This document shows positions 41,380-50,537 of a DNA stretch of 64,000 nt, one piece after another (the stretch's first letter is position 1; each line of letters opens with the position of its first letter). Both the position numbers and the translations under genes were made by a program. Source of the stretch: Albitalea sp966211955. GTDB taxonomy: Bacteria > Pseudomonadota > Gammaproteobacteria > Burkholderiales > Burkholderiaceae_C. The notes under the pieces were generated by a model. The model was not told the origin of the DNA. It did not search any database and was given only the letters and a program-made list of their open reading frames with translations. The stretch is from contig CBIHOF010000026.1 of assembly GCA_966211955.1 (NCBI GenBank), forward strand, positions 1 to 64,000, given 5' to 3'.

Positions 41380-44300
41380 ATGAACACTGCCCGTCACTTT
41401 GCTCGTCGCCTTGCCCGCGTCGTGTCGCTTTGCATGCTGATGTCGGGTGTTGCATCTCATGCCACCGACGTCGCGACGCGGCCGCTGAACGCCGACGTGC
41501 TCGTCAAGCCGAACGTGATCTTCGGCATGGACGATTCGGGATCGATGGACTTCGAAGTCCTCCTGAATACCAACGACGGCGCCTTCTGGTGGGACTTCAA
41601 TGCGGGAAGCGGGTGGAGCGGCAGCGGCGTCGTGCACTTCAACGAGGGCGGCATCGCCAGCACGCAGTGGCGCAAGCTGGCCTATCTCTTCCCCAACGGC
41701 AGCGGGCTTGGCAACCGGCTTTACGCTGACGGGGCCTTTGATCACTTTGCGATCCTGCCCACGGCGCAGTTCGCATTCTTGCGCTCCTCGGCCTACAACA
41801 CGATCTACTATGACCCGCAGGTGACCTACCAGCCTTGGGCGTCGGCCTACTTCAATGGTGCGCTGTCCACGCCCACGGCGGCCGTCCCGACGGCCGTGCG
41901 CTCCCACCCCGCATACGGCATCGGCACGATGAATCTCGTGGACGAGCAGCCGGCGCATCCCGCATCGGACCAGTGGGTGTTTACCGCGCTCCCCGGAATG
42001 CGCATACCGGCCGGCTCCCAGAAGATCGAGTGCGACACGAACAACGCGAATTGCAGTTTCTGGAGCCTGGCCGCCTGGACGGCAGTGACCACCGATGAGA
42101 TCGCCGCCGCCGGCAAGGTGACACGTGTGGCGATGCCCTATTTCGCGGCAACGTACTACGTGCGGATGGACCCGACCGCCTCGGACCGGCGAGTGCGCGA
42201 CTGCACGCTCAACGCCGTGAGCTGCGTCACCGCACCCGATGGCCGCAAACTCAAGCGCTTCGAGATCAAGAGTGGGGTGACGTTTCCCTTCGTGGCCGAA
42301 CTCGGGCGAAGGAGGACTTACGCGGAGGAACTGCAGAACTTCGCCAACTGGTTCCAGTACTACCGCAAGCGGCAGGCGATGCTCGCGGCCGCGATGGGCC
42401 GAGTGATGGAAACGCTGGATGGCATGCGGCTTGGCGTCGTGGCCTTCAACAACCGGACGGCGGTCACGATGTACGACGCCGACAACGCGTCGCCTTCGAG
42501 CAACTCGCGTCGCGTCGCGGGCCTGTTCTATGAGGCCAAGCCCACCGGGAGCACCCCCACCCGTGAGACGCTGGCCTTCATCGGCCAGCAGTACCAGACC
42601 TCCGGCGTTGTCCAGTACGCATGCCAGCGCAACAACGCGTTCATCGTGACGGATGGCTTTGCACAGGTGTCAAGCGTCGCGGTGCCCGCTTACGACAGCG
42701 GCAAGTCCGCAGCCACCTGGGGCACGGGGGCACCGTACGAAACCACGTACAGCGGCTCGCTCGCCGACCTTGCGCTGCACGCCTATACCAACGACCCTCG
42801 CGCCGACTTGGCTCGAGGAGTCGTCGGCGCCACCCCGAACGACACCAACGCCGACCTGCACATGAACACGTACGGTCTCACGCTGGGTGCGCGTGGCACC
42901 TTGTTCACGAGCGAGACGACGCCGGCCCCGACGACGCCCGGCGCGTGGCCGGTTCCCACGGTCAGCCGCCATCCCTCGTCGATCGACGATCTCTGGCACG
43001 CGACGATCAATGGCCGCGGACGCATGTACCTGGCCGACACGCCGACGGAGACGGCGGTGCGGGTTCAAAAGGGCCTCACCGACATGCTGAACCAGGTTGG
43101 AGCCCAATCGTCGGGCTCGATGAGCTCGGTGAACCTTTCGCAGGGCGATGGTCGGACCTACCTGGGCAGCTACAACGTCGCAGGCTGGACCGGAGACGTC
43201 ACGGCGAACGTCGTGGACAAGGCGTCCGGTGTGGTCTCGGCCACACCGGTCTGGTCGGCATCTGCGCGGCTGCTCGCCCGTACGTCAGCGCGGATCATCG
43301 CAACGCACGACGGCACGGCTGGCGTTGCGTTCGAGTCTTCAAGCGAGGGCATTGCCCGGCGGGTGAACCCGGACCATGCCTACGGCACTGACACCGAGGT
43401 GATTTCCTACCTGCGCGGTGACCGCAGCCGCGAAGGCGCTGCGTTTCGCGTTCGCACGAGCCTCCTGGGCGCGATCATCAATGCAAGGCCCGTCGTGTCA
43501 GGCGCACAGCACATCGTCTATGCGGCTTCGGGCGAAGGCATGCTGCACGCCTTCGACACGGTCAGCGGTGACGAGCTGTGGGCCTACATGCCGTACTCGG
43601 TGCTTGCCCAGGCCGGGGCCTCGACGAGCCGCGTGTCGTCGTTCCAGTCCCTGCTGGATGGCGCTCCGGTGCTCGGGACCGCAGGCGCACGCCAAGTGCT
43701 CGTCGGTGGCCGCGGCACGAGCGGCAGCGGCTACTACGCGCTCGACGTCACTGCCCCGCGAGGCGTGGCCAGCGAGGCTGACCTGGCCGCTCGCGTGCTG
43801 TGGGAGTTTCCAGGCACGTCCACCGCACAGCCGATGGGCTTGTCCGTCGGCAAGCCTTTCTTCGCGTCCACGCGGACCCGCGGCGACGTCGTGCTGCTCA
43901 CGCAGGGCTACAACGGCAGCAATGATGGCCGCAGCCGTGTCTACATGCTCGACGCGTTGACGGGGGCATTGCGTCATACGTTCGTCGTCGAAGGAGGCCT
44001 TGCGAACGGCGACCCCGGGCTCGCTCAATTGGGCGGCCTGCCGGAAACCGACGGCAAGATGATCTATGCCTACGGCGGCGACGAGCGCGGCAACCTGTGG
44101 CGGTTCGACCTCGAGAACCTGAGCGTGATTCGCATTGCGCAGTTGCATGACGATGCGGGCAACCTGCAACCAGTGACGGCGGCCCCGCAGGTCGTGCGGT
44201 TGCGCGACATGCGCATCGTCTTGGCCGGCACCGGACGCATGCTCGGCCTGGGGGACATGACGTCGCCGCCTCCGGGCCGGCAGTCTCTCTACGCGATCAA

Positions 44301-44808
44301 GGACGACGGCACGTCGATCGCTGCGAATGTCCTGCGCACGACACTCACGGTGCGCACACTCTCCGACGAGAACGCCTCCGGCGAGCGCAACCTGGCCGGC
44401 GGTGCGTTCAATTGGTCGTCGAACCGTGGCTGGTATTTCGACCTGCCACCTGGCCAGCAAGCCAACACCGATTCCGCGGCCGCCTACGGCATGCTGGTGC
44501 TGACGACGAACCAGGCCCAGATGAACGACTGCAGTGCGTCCTCGTACATCTACGTCGTGGACGTCACGTCCGGGCTGAACGTTGCGACCGGCTGGAACTT
44601 CGGGGACGGTGGCAGCGGCAGCAGCTATGCCATGCGTCGTCTCAGCACTCACCGCACGGCTTCCGCCGTGGGCGTGCAGCTTGGCGACACCGGCAAGCTG
44701 ATAGGCACATGCAGGTTCAGCGACGCGCAAGCGTGCCGCGAATCCTTGCCCAACATGTACGCGGTGCAGCCGCGCAAGAACGCCTGGCGGCAGGTTCGTC
44801 GTCAGTAG
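41380..44808 (+). CDS. pilY1: Type IV pilus tip adhesin/mechanosensor PilY1
   Basis: A 1142-residue exported protein, close to the roughly 1160 residues of Pseudomonas PilY1. The signal peptide ends at VASHA. A von Willebrand A-like region opens at VLVKPNVIFGMDDSGSMDF, with the MIDAS signature DxSxS at residues 51-55. The C-terminal half is the PilY1/PilC beta-propeller (ARPVVSGAQHIVYAASGEGM; FDTVSGDELWAYMPYSV; GGDERGNLWRFDL). A GYNGSNDGRSRVYMLD loop resembles the calcium-site region but is not a clear match. The ATG at 41380 is preferred because a signal peptide starts there; the ribosome site (GAGAAG) is modest. Last gene of the pilin operon. Confidence 0.93.
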   Translation: MNTARHFARRLARVVSLCMLMSGVASHATDVATRPLNADVLVKPNVIFGMDDSGSMDFEVLLNTNDGAFWWDFNAGSGWSGSGVVHFNEGGIASTQWRKLAYLFPNGSGLGNRLYADGAFDHFAILPTAQFAFLRSSAYNTIYYDPQVTYQPWASAYFNGALSTPTAAVPTAVRSHPAYGIGTMNLVDEQPAHPASDQWVFTALPGMRIPAGSQKIECDTNNANCSFWSLAAWTAVTTDEIAAAGKVTRVAMPYFAATYYVRMDPTASDRRVRDCTLNAVSCVTAPDGRKLKRFEIKSGVTFPFVAELGRRRTYAEELQNFANWFQYYRKRQAMLAAAMGRVMETLDGMRLGVVAFNNRTAVTMYDADNASPSSNSRRVAGLFYEAKPTGSTPTRETLAFIGQQYQTSGVVQYACQRNNAFIVTDGFAQVSSVAVPAYDSGKSAATWGTGAPYETTYSGSLADLALHAYTNDPRADLARGVVGATPNDTNADLHMNTYGLTLGARGTLFTSETTPAPTTPGAWPVPTVSRHPSSIDDLWHATINGRGRMYLADTPTETAVRVQKGLTDMLNQVGAQSSGSMSSVNLSQGDGRTYLGSYNVAGWTGDVTANVVDKASGVVSATPVWSASARLLARTSARIIATHDGTAGVAFESSSEGIARRVNPDHAYGTDTEVISYLRGDRSREGAAFRVRTSLLGAIINARPVVSGAQHIVYAASGEGMLHAFDTVSGDELWAYMPYSVLAQAGASTSRVSSFQSLLDGAPVLGTAGARQVLVGGRGTSGSGYYALDVTAPRGVASEADLAARVLWEFPGTSTAQPMGLSVGKPFFASTRTRGDVVLLTQGYNGSNDGRSRVYMLDALTGALRHTFVVEGGLANGDPGLAQLGGLPETDGKMIYAYGGDERGNLWRFDLENLSVIRIAQLHDDAGNLQPVTAAPQVVRLRDMRIVLAGTGRMLGLGDMTSPPPGRQSLYAIKDDGTSIAANVLRTTLTVRTLSDENASGERNLAGGAFNWSSNRGWYFDLPPGQQANTDSAAAYGMLVLTTNQAQMNDCSASSYIYVVDVTSGLNVATGWNFGDGGSGSSYAMRRLSTHRTASAVGVQLGDTGKLIGTCRFSDAQACRESLPNMYAVQPRKNAWRQVRRQ

Positions 44809-44848
44809 CAGGCGTCAGGGGTCGACAGTCAACATTGAAGGGGTTCAC

Positions 44849-46243
44849 ATGAAGTCGTTGCTTTCCGTCGTCTTTTTTCTTCTTGCCCTCTGCGCAGGTT
44901 CGCAGGCGCATGCGCAGAGCTGCGGCAGCGGCGGTGGCGCTACCGTCTGCCTCGCCGCGACCGGCACTGCCGACAACGTGACGCTGGCGTGGACCGTCCG
45001 CGGGACCATCGCCAACGTGCAGGTATTGCGCGGCGGTGGGAACAATCCCAAACGAAGCACCTCCTTGGCGTCGGTGGGCAGTGCCACGACCCAATTCATC
45101 GACTCCACCGCCGCAGCCGGGACCACCTACTGGTACTGGATCAACTTCACTGTCGGCAACAAGAGCTACTACTCCAACGCGGCGGCGGCAGCCCGGACAA
45201 GCGCCGGTGCCAGCGAATTGACAAGCCTGCAGCTGTCCAGGTTGATGTCGCCTGGGTGGAACCTGGGCAACTCCCTGGAAGCCATCGGCGGTGAAACCGC
45301 CTGGGGCAACCCGCTCGCGAACCAGGCCATCATGAATGCAGTCAAGGCAGCGGGCTTCAAGACGATCCGCATCCCGGTGTCATGGAAGCAATACGCCGAT
45401 GCCAACGACAACATCAGCCCCACCTGGATGGCGAGGGTGACCGAAGTCGTGAACTACGCGCACAACGCCGGCCTGTACACGATCATCAACATCCACTGGG
45501 ACGGCGGCTGGATGCAGCCCACCTACGCCAAGCAGGACGAGGTGAACGCCCGCCTCACCAAGTACTGGACGCAGATCGCCAACAACTTCAAGGGCTACGA
45601 CACCACCTTGTTGTTTGCCGGCACGAACGAGGTGATGGTCGATGGCGATTACGGCACACCCACGCCCGAGTACTACTCGGTGCAAAACAGCTTCAACCAG
45701 ACTTTCGTCAATGCGGTGCGCGCCACCGGCGGCAACAACGCCACCCGCCACCTGATCGTCCAGGGGTTCAATACCAACATCGACTACACATACAACTTCG
45801 CCACCATCCCGTCGGACAGCGCGGCCAACCGGTTGATGATGGAAGTGCACTACTACGACCCGTACAACTTCACCCTCAATGGAAACAGCGGGATCTGGCA
45901 GTGGGGCTCCATCGCGACCGACGCCACAGCGACCGAGACTTGGGCCGACGAACCCCACGTGGACGCACAGTTCCAGAAGATGAAGTCGCGCTTCATCGAC
46001 CAGGGCATCCCGGTGATCGTGGGTGAGTTTGGTGCGATCTCGCGGATCGATGTCGACAGCGCGCAGCGCTATCGCACGTACTGGGATCAGTACATCACGA
46101 AGGCCGCCTACTCGCGTGGCCTGGTGCCCATCTACTGGGACAACGGCCCCACAGGCGATCACACCATGGGACTGTTCGATCGATTTTCCGGTGCGCAGAT
46201 CCGGGCCGACTTGATCAGCACGATCGTCAACGCCGCGAAGTAG
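44849..46243 (+). CDS. Secreted GH5 endoglucanase (cellulase)
   Basis: A 464-residue secreted glycoside hydrolase. The signal peptide ends at QAHAQ. A fibronectin-III-like beta domain (about 25-118) precedes the GH5 barrel. Family landmarks are GWNLGNSLEA, RIPVSW, NIHWDGGW, the acid/base Glu261 in FAGTNEV, EVHYYDPY and the nucleophile Glu393 in VIVGEFGA. Both catalytic residues are present, so activity is expected, most likely on beta-1,4-glucans. It follows pilY1 by 40 bp with an A+G-rich ribosome site (GAAGGGG). No cellulose synthase genes are nearby, which argues for a plant or detrital substrate or for biofilm remodelling. Confidence 0.93.
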   Translation: MKSLLSVVFFLLALCAGSQAHAQSCGSGGGATVCLAATGTADNVTLAWTVRGTIANVQVLRGGGNNPKRSTSLASVGSATTQFIDSTAAAGTTYWYWINFTVGNKSYYSNAAAAARTSAGASELTSLQLSRLMSPGWNLGNSLEAIGGETAWGNPLANQAIMNAVKAAGFKTIRIPVSWKQYADANDNISPTWMARVTEVVNYAHNAGLYTIINIHWDGGWMQPTYAKQDEVNARLTKYWTQIANNFKGYDTTLLFAGTNEVMVDGDYGTPTPEYYSVQNSFNQTFVNAVRATGGNNATRHLIVQGFNTNIDYTYNFATIPSDSAANRLMMEVHYYDPYNFTLNGNSGIWQWGSIATDATATETWADEPHVDAQFQKMKSRFIDQGIPVIVGEFGAISRIDVDSAQRYRTYWDQYITKAAYSRGLVPIYWDNGPTGDHTMGLFDRFSGAQIRADLISTIVNAAK

Positions 46244-46392
46244 AGGACCGGGTTCGAGCCAGGGCTCGCGCCTGGATGCAAGCCGCTTCCGGGCGCGACG
46301 TCAAGAGTGGTGCCACCGATGGGTACCAGGCGCGCGATTCACTCATTCTTCCTGAAGCGCGATCGTCTCGCGCATTCCAGGAGATTCGTGAG

Positions 46393-47133
46393 ATGGCAAG
46401 AATATGGCGCCCGGCTCGACTGTGGTCCCTTGTCGGCGCCCTGTGCCTGTCCCCGCTGGCCCAGGCGGCACAGCAACGCTCGGGCTATACCGGCTATCAG
46501 TGCCTGCTTGCGAACGGGGCCAAGTTCTTCGCCATGGACGATGTCTCGCAGCATTTCCCGCAGGCGGTTCAGCGGTGCTCGCGTGCGCGCATGCCGACCG
46601 TGTCGCGCGGACTGGAAGGCAAGGAGCCTCGCATCGTCGAGGACTACGTCGAAGCTGCGCCTTTGCAGCCTGACATCGGCATCGTTGAGCAGGAGGAAAT
46701 CACTTCCGCGCCGACACCTGCGACAAGCGCAAGACGCGAGGCGATCTACAAGCTGGTGTTGCAAGCCAGTTGGCGCCACGAACTCGACCCCGAGCTCGTT
46801 CAGGCAGTGATCCATGTCGAATCCGCCTATCACCCAGAGGCGCGGTCGCCCAAGGGCGCCCTGGGCTTGATGCAGGTGATGCCCGCCACGGGGGCGCGCT
46901 ACGGGGTGCTCGAGCCGCGGCAGCTGCTGGACCCTGCGCTCAACATCGAGGTGGGTGCACGCTACCTGAGCGACCTGCACAAGATGTTCAACGGGCGCAC
47001 TGACCTCATCCTCGCCGCCTACAACGCGGGAGAAGGGGCGGTTTCGCGGTACGGCAACCGGATCCCTCCGTTCCCCGAGACCCGTGAATATGTCCGGCGC
47101 GCACTTCAGCTCTATCGAGCCGCACGGCGGTAG
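46393..47133 (+). CDS. Lytic murein transglycosylase (SLT domain)
   Basis: A 246-residue exported muramidase. The signal peptide ends at LAQAA. The SLT domain (about 115-240) has catalytic Glu143 in IHVESAYHPEA, then SPKGALGLMQVMPATGARYG, DPALNIEVGARYL and LAAYNAGEGAV. AGGAG nine bases before 46393 supports this start over an upstream codon that leaves no signal peptide. The N-terminal third contains a Cys pair and no known domain. This enzyme type often opens peptidoglycan for envelope-spanning machines; pairing with pili here is only positional. Confidence 0.92.
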   Translation: MARIWRPARLWSLVGALCLSPLAQAAQQRSGYTGYQCLLANGAKFFAMDDVSQHFPQAVQRCSRARMPTVSRGLEGKEPRIVEDYVEAAPLQPDIGIVEQEEITSAPTPATSARREAIYKLVLQASWRHELDPELVQAVIHVESAYHPEARSPKGALGLMQVMPATGARYGVLEPRQLLDPALNIEVGARYLSDLHKMFNGRTDLILAAYNAGEGAVSRYGNRIPPFPETREYVRRALQLYRAARR

Positions 47134-47248
47134 TCAGTCACGGACGCCGGATTTCCCCGCCTTTGGTTTCCCTCGCCCCTGCCGATGAACGGTAGGAGCG
47201 GTAGTTTTTCCCAAATTGACCGGAAGGTTCGCAACCTGTTGGCCCTCA

Positions 47249-47265
47249 GCCGGCACCTACGGACA
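47249..47265 (+). promoter_or_regulatory. 17-bp element shared with 50521-50537 (copy upstream of ECF sigma 1)
   Basis: GCCGGCACCTACGGACA lies 19 bp before the first ECF sigma start. The same 17 bases occur in front of the diguanylate cyclase gene, in the same orientation relative to that gene. Sharing a 17-mer by chance is unlikely, so a common regulator or promoter element is plausible. Confidence 0.45.
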
Positions 47266-47284
47266 CAGCACACCGGTTTTCAAC

Positions 47285-47869
47285 ATGCAACTTCCTTGCA
47301 CACCCCGAGCCGATGCAGATGATCTCGCGTTAGTGCAGCGTGTGGCCGCGGGCGACCGCGCTGCCCTCGCCACGCTTTACCGCGACTATCACCGTCGGCT
47401 ATGCCGGTTCCTGGGGCGGCTGACGCGGCGTCCCGACATTCATGAGGAAGTGATCAATGACACGTTCTGGATCGTGTGGCAGAAGGGCTCGACGTTCCGG
47501 GGGGACGCGCGCGTGTCCACCTGGATCATGGGCATTGCGTATCGCTGCACCCTGAAGGCCTTGCGCCAGCATGGCGAGGATCCGATGGATGCGACTGAGG
47601 AAGCCTGCGATCTTCTGAGCCACAACCCCGATGCAGACCGTGAGACCCGCGACTGGATCGCCAAGGCCATGCAGCGCTTGCCGACCGAGCAGCGCCTGGT
47701 GCTGGAGCTGGCCTACGGCGGTGGACACTCAGTCGATGAGATTGCCGCGATCATGCAGTGCCCCGAGGGAACCGTAAAAGCGCGCATGTTTCACGCCCGC
47801 ATGAAACTGCGCAACCTGTTGCCGGCACTGGCCGGCGTCGAGACAGAATCTGCCCAAGGTATCGCATGA
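47285..47869 (+). CDS. ECF-family RNA polymerase sigma factor (with adjacent anti-sigma)
   Basis: A 194-residue sigma-70 family factor with regions 2 (about 12-85; LYRDYHRRLCRFLGRLTRRP, EEVINDTFWIVW) and 4 (about 120-175; AMQRLPTEQRLVLELAYGGG, HSVDEIAAIMQCPEGTVKAR) and nothing between, as in ECF factors. Start 47285 (MQLPCTPRA) is the first ATG before region 2; no strong ribosome site is seen, and a TTG further upstream would add an unrelated extension. Its stop overlaps the next ATG, so it is coupled to the zinc-type anti-sigma gene. Confidence 0.9.
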   Translation: MQLPCTPRADADDLALVQRVAAGDRAALATLYRDYHRRLCRFLGRLTRRPDIHEEVINDTFWIVWQKGSTFRGDARVSTWIMGIAYRCTLKALRQHGEDPMDATEEACDLLSHNPDADRETRDWIAKAMQRLPTEQRLVLELAYGGGHSVDEIAAIMQCPEGTVKARMFHARMKLRNLLPALAGVETESAQGIA

Positions 47870-48534
47870 TGGAAACGACCCGCCAAGACCCGATGGCTTC
47901 GGAGCCGTCACCGAACGAACATCACCTCGTCTGGGCGATGCTCGCCTGGATCGCCAACGACACGGCCACGCCGGAGCAGCGAGCCCAGGTTGCCGCGCAC
48001 CTGCAGCATTGCGACGACTGCCGTGCCGAATTGGCGACGCAGCAGCAATTGCGCCGCGCCCTGCAGACGCAGATGCCGGCCGTGTCCCTCGAGCCGGACG
48101 AAGGATTGCAGCGCCTGCTGGGCCGCATTGATGCACCGCTGCGCGAGCAGCCCATGCCGGCCGCGCCACCGCAGCGCAAGCGCAGTCCGTTGCTCATGGC
48201 AATGGCAGCGGCGATCGCCGTGCAAGCCGTGGGCCTCGGCGTGTTGAGCGTCGAGCACTATCGACACGCCGACGACGCCGAGTTCCGCATGCTCAGCCAG
48301 TCCGAGACGGCCCCCAAGATTGGCACGTTGCGAGTGGTGCCGAGCGCGTCCATGACGATGGTCGAATGGGACGCTTTGCTGCAGTCGCTTGGCCTGCGCA
48401 CGGTGGATGGCCCCAACAGTGTCGGGGCGTACACGCTCGCACCCGCGACGGGCGCGTCCCTGTCGACCAGCGATCAGCTGGCCCGGCTGCAGCTTCTTCC
48501 GGGCATCCGGCTCGTCGAGCAGATCAACCCCTGA
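47866..48534 (+). CDS. Zinc-binding membrane anti-sigma factor
   Basis: A 222-residue partner of the preceding sigma factor. The N-terminal zinc-binding anti-sigma domain has the HxxxCxxC signature in AAHLQHCDDC (about residues 44-53). A membrane span follows (LLMAMAAAIAVQAVGLGVL, about 106-124), then a periplasmic domain of about 95 residues. Translation starts at an ATG overlapping the sigma stop (47866-47869), with a second ATG directly after. The ZAS signature suggests redox or zinc-responsive release, as in ChrR/RsrA-type proteins, but the signal is not known. Confidence 0.88.
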   Translation: MMETTRQDPMASEPSPNEHHLVWAMLAWIANDTATPEQRAQVAAHLQHCDDCRAELATQQQLRRALQTQMPAVSLEPDEGLQRLLGRIDAPLREQPMPAAPPQRKRSPLLMAMAAAIAVQAVGLGVLSVEHYRHADDAEFRMLSQSETAPKIGTLRVVPSASMTMVEWDALLQSLGLRTVDGPNSVGAYTLAPATGASLSTSDQLARLQLLPGIRLVEQINP

Positions 48535-48559
48535 GCGGCAGCGCAGACCTGCCGTTCGC

Positions 48560-48915
48560 GGCGTCGCGCTGGTTGCCTCAAGACTTCGGGCAGGTGTTCA
48601 GGCGATTGCCTTTCACGCGCGTCAGCGCGACGGTGATCCGGACCTTGCAGTTCAGGCGCATCGCGGTCTCGAGCGACGGGTGATCAGCGCCGCATCGCCA
48701 TTGGACCGCTGGCTGGCAGGTGACCGCCCGGCGATCGCGAAGTCACGGTGGTGTGGATAAGAGGTTTGTCGGATCCAGGCAGAGGCAACTGCGCCGTCTG
48801 CCATCGCGGGCCGACCTTCACCGCCCTGCATGAGGGCGCATTCAAGGCGCCGACCTTGGCGAGCAGGACCAGGAAGACCTCCTGGCCTTCATGAAATCCC
48901 TCGCCGGATGGCCGA
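48560..48915 (+). pseudogene. Decayed di-haem cytochrome c peroxidase (MauG/CcpA family), C-terminal remnant
   Basis: Pieces of one protein appear in different plus-strand frames. SPLDRWLAGDRPAIAKS (about 48693-48745) is the family segment before the second haem site. A haem-binding CAVCH follows in NCAVCHRGPTFTALHEGAF (CxxCH at 48790-48804). EQDQEDLLAFMKSLAG (about 48860-48907) is the typical C-terminal helix. The frames change at least twice and the part between the haem site and the last helix is mostly deleted. No start or upstream half is visible. The remnant directly follows the anti-sigma gene. Confidence 0.65.
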
Positions 48916-48950
48916 TCGCGATTGCCGGTCCGCAGCTTCGATGCGGACCC

Positions 48951-49496
48951 TCAGTTGGTACGGCTGAGCTCCTGCGTCGTGCATCGCATGTGAGCGGATT
49001 CCTCCCACTCGAGAAGGGCCGTGAGGTAGGCCTCCTCATCCACCTCATCGACCTCGAGGTTCTCGATCTTCGGCGGCGCGAGCGGGATGTCCGCACGCGT
49101 CTGAAGGCTTGAGGCAGGCAGTTGCGCGAGGGTCGAGGAGTCAGGACCACCGAGCAGTTCGAGCAGGGGCTGAATGTTGGAGTCGCCAGCGATCGACAGC
49201 AGTTCGGCCTGGGCCCGCTCCAGCACGCTCCAGGGCAGGTCTTCCAGCACGTCGACGCCTTCCATTTGCAGGCACATCTCGACTGCAGCGAGGTGGGCAA
49301 ACACGGTGCGTGCCTGCGGATGACGGTCCAGAAGTTGCTGCAACAGCGCGTGCACAGGGAGCGGCGCGTCCGTGGGCGGCATCGTGCACTTGGGCGAGGT
49401 CAATCGGGAGATCCACGAGATCAAGCGGCGAGGCAGCTTCGGCGCGAAGCCAGTCTGGAGGCTTGTGCTTGCGAGAGAGCGGTTGTCGTACGGCAT
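48951..49496 (-). CDS. Hypothetical protein, acidic C-terminus
   Basis: An unrecognised 181-residue protein. The start at 49496 (MPYDNRSLAS) has an excellent AAGGAG site six bases ahead. There is no signal peptide or membrane span. The middle is helical (VHALLQQLLDRHPQARTVFA; MEGVDVLEDLPWSVLERAQA) and the C-terminal third is acidic (IENLEVDEVDEEAYLTALLE). The conserved-looking, leucine-rich helices suggest a protein-interaction role. It lies 111 bp downstream of the diguanylate cyclase gene on the same strand and may be co-transcribed with it. No function is proposed. Confidence 0.7.
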   Translation of the reverse strand: MPYDNRSLASTSLQTGFAPKLPRRLISWISRLTSPKCTMPPTDAPLPVHALLQQLLDRHPQARTVFAHLAAVEMCLQMEGVDVLEDLPWSVLERAQAELLSIAGDSNIQPLLELLGGPDSSTLAQLPASSLQTRADIPLAPPKIENLEVDEVDEEAYLTALLEWEESAHMRCTTQELSRTN

Positions 49497-49607
49497 GGTC
49501 ACTCCTTGGAGAATCAAATGTTGGCCCTTCGACTGAAAAGGAAGGGGCATGAATCACTGTTCCTGGGTGCCTCTATCGGCACGCCACAGACGCATGGGAC
49601 GGCACGC

Positions 49608-50495
49608 CTACGCCGCGGCAACGTTTGGCGAGACGCAATGGGAGGACCTGTGGACGCAGTCCCGGCGCAGCTCATCGCCCGGTGCGTTGCACTGCGGTTG
49701 TCGCACCGGGGCCTGTTGCATGCCCACGTCGAACAGCACATAGCGCGCCTTGCCGGCGGACTTGGCGCGGTACATGGCGATGTCGGCGTCTCTGAGAACT
49801 TCGGAGGGGTCGGCATAACCGAAGCGGCTCGATGTGATGCCGATGCTCGCCGTCGCGTTGACCGAGACGCCGTCGATCAGCATCGGCTGCGACAGAAGCT
49901 TGAGCATCCGGTCCGCCAGGCTGATCGCATACTCCGCGCAGCCCGACCCTTCGACAAGAATCGCAAACTCGTCCCCGCCCAGGCGCGCCACCAAGTCTTG
50001 GGGCCTCAGCTGATGCTGCAGCAGTTGCGACGTGCGCGCGAGAAATTCGTCGCCGGCGCGGTGTCCCAACGTGTCGTTGATCGCCTTGAAGTGATCGAAG
50101 TCCAGAAACAGCAGGCTGAATTCATGGCTGCGTCCGGCGTTTGCTCGGTCCAGCGCATCGTGCAGACGGTCTTGGAGGCGGCGACGGTTGGGCAGGCCAG
50201 TGAGGCTGTCGTGAAAGGCGATGTGCCGAAGTTCGTTCAGGTGGCGGTGATCCTGGTCGTCGCCAACCGACATGCCGCAAAGCTCTGAGTCGTGTGGTGT
50301 CGCCCGGGCTTCCTGCGCGCGAAGGTACAGATTCAGCGCCGACAGCAAGATCACGAGTGTCGACACGACGCCCACGAGCACACCAGGTCCTGAAGCGGGG
50401 AGTATCAAGCAGGCAAACGCGGCCCCAAGGCTGCCAGCGACCACCGTCCCCAGCGCGCGGCGGGTGATGGCGGACAGTTGTGCGCGACAGAACAT
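49608..50495 (-). CDS. Membrane diguanylate cyclase (GGDEF)
   Basis: A 295-residue protein with two N-terminal membrane segments (about 12-32 and 36-56), a short linker and a complete GGDEF domain (about 90-260). Canonical residues are all present: DSLTGLPNRRRLQDRL, the metal/substrate motif DFDHFKAINDTLGHRAGD and LGGDEFAILVEG. No RxxD inhibitory site is evident just before GGDEF. The start is backed by AAAGGAGG. Divergent from the second ECF sigma gene; a 17-bp element shared with the first ECF sigma gene lies 25 bp upstream of its ATG. Unlike the GGDEF protein at 18.9 kb, this one should be active. Confidence 0.92.
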   Translation of the reverse strand: MFCRAQLSAITRRALGTVVAGSLGAAFACLILPASGPGVLVGVVSTLVILLSALNLYLRAQEARATPHDSELCGMSVGDDQDHRHLNELRHIAFHDSLTGLPNRRRLQDRLHDALDRANAGRSHEFSLLFLDFDHFKAINDTLGHRAGDEFLARTSQLLQHQLRPQDLVARLGGDEFAILVEGSGCAEYAISLADRMLKLLSQPMLIDGVSVNATASIGITSSRFGYADPSEVLRDADIAMYRAKSAGKARYVLFDVGMQQAPVRQPQCNAPGDELRRDCVHRSSHCVSPNVAAA

Positions 50496-50520
50496 CTCGA
50501 ACCTCCTTTCGGATCCCTCT

Positions 50521-50537
50521 TGTCCGTAGGTGCCGGC
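50521..50537 (-). promoter_or_regulatory. 17-bp element shared with 47249-47265 (copy upstream of diguanylate cyclase)
   Basis: On the minus strand it reads GCCGGCACCTACGGACA, identical to the element before the first ECF sigma gene, and lies 25 bp upstream of the diguanylate cyclase ATG. It could also serve the divergent ECF sigma at 50717. A link between the ECF system and c-di-GMP synthesis is inferred. Confidence 0.45.

Noticed and set aside
47216..47284. TTG start giving a 217-residue ECF sigma factor
   Set aside because: The added residues match no sigma region and cover the shared 17-bp element; the ATG at 47285 begins just before region 2.
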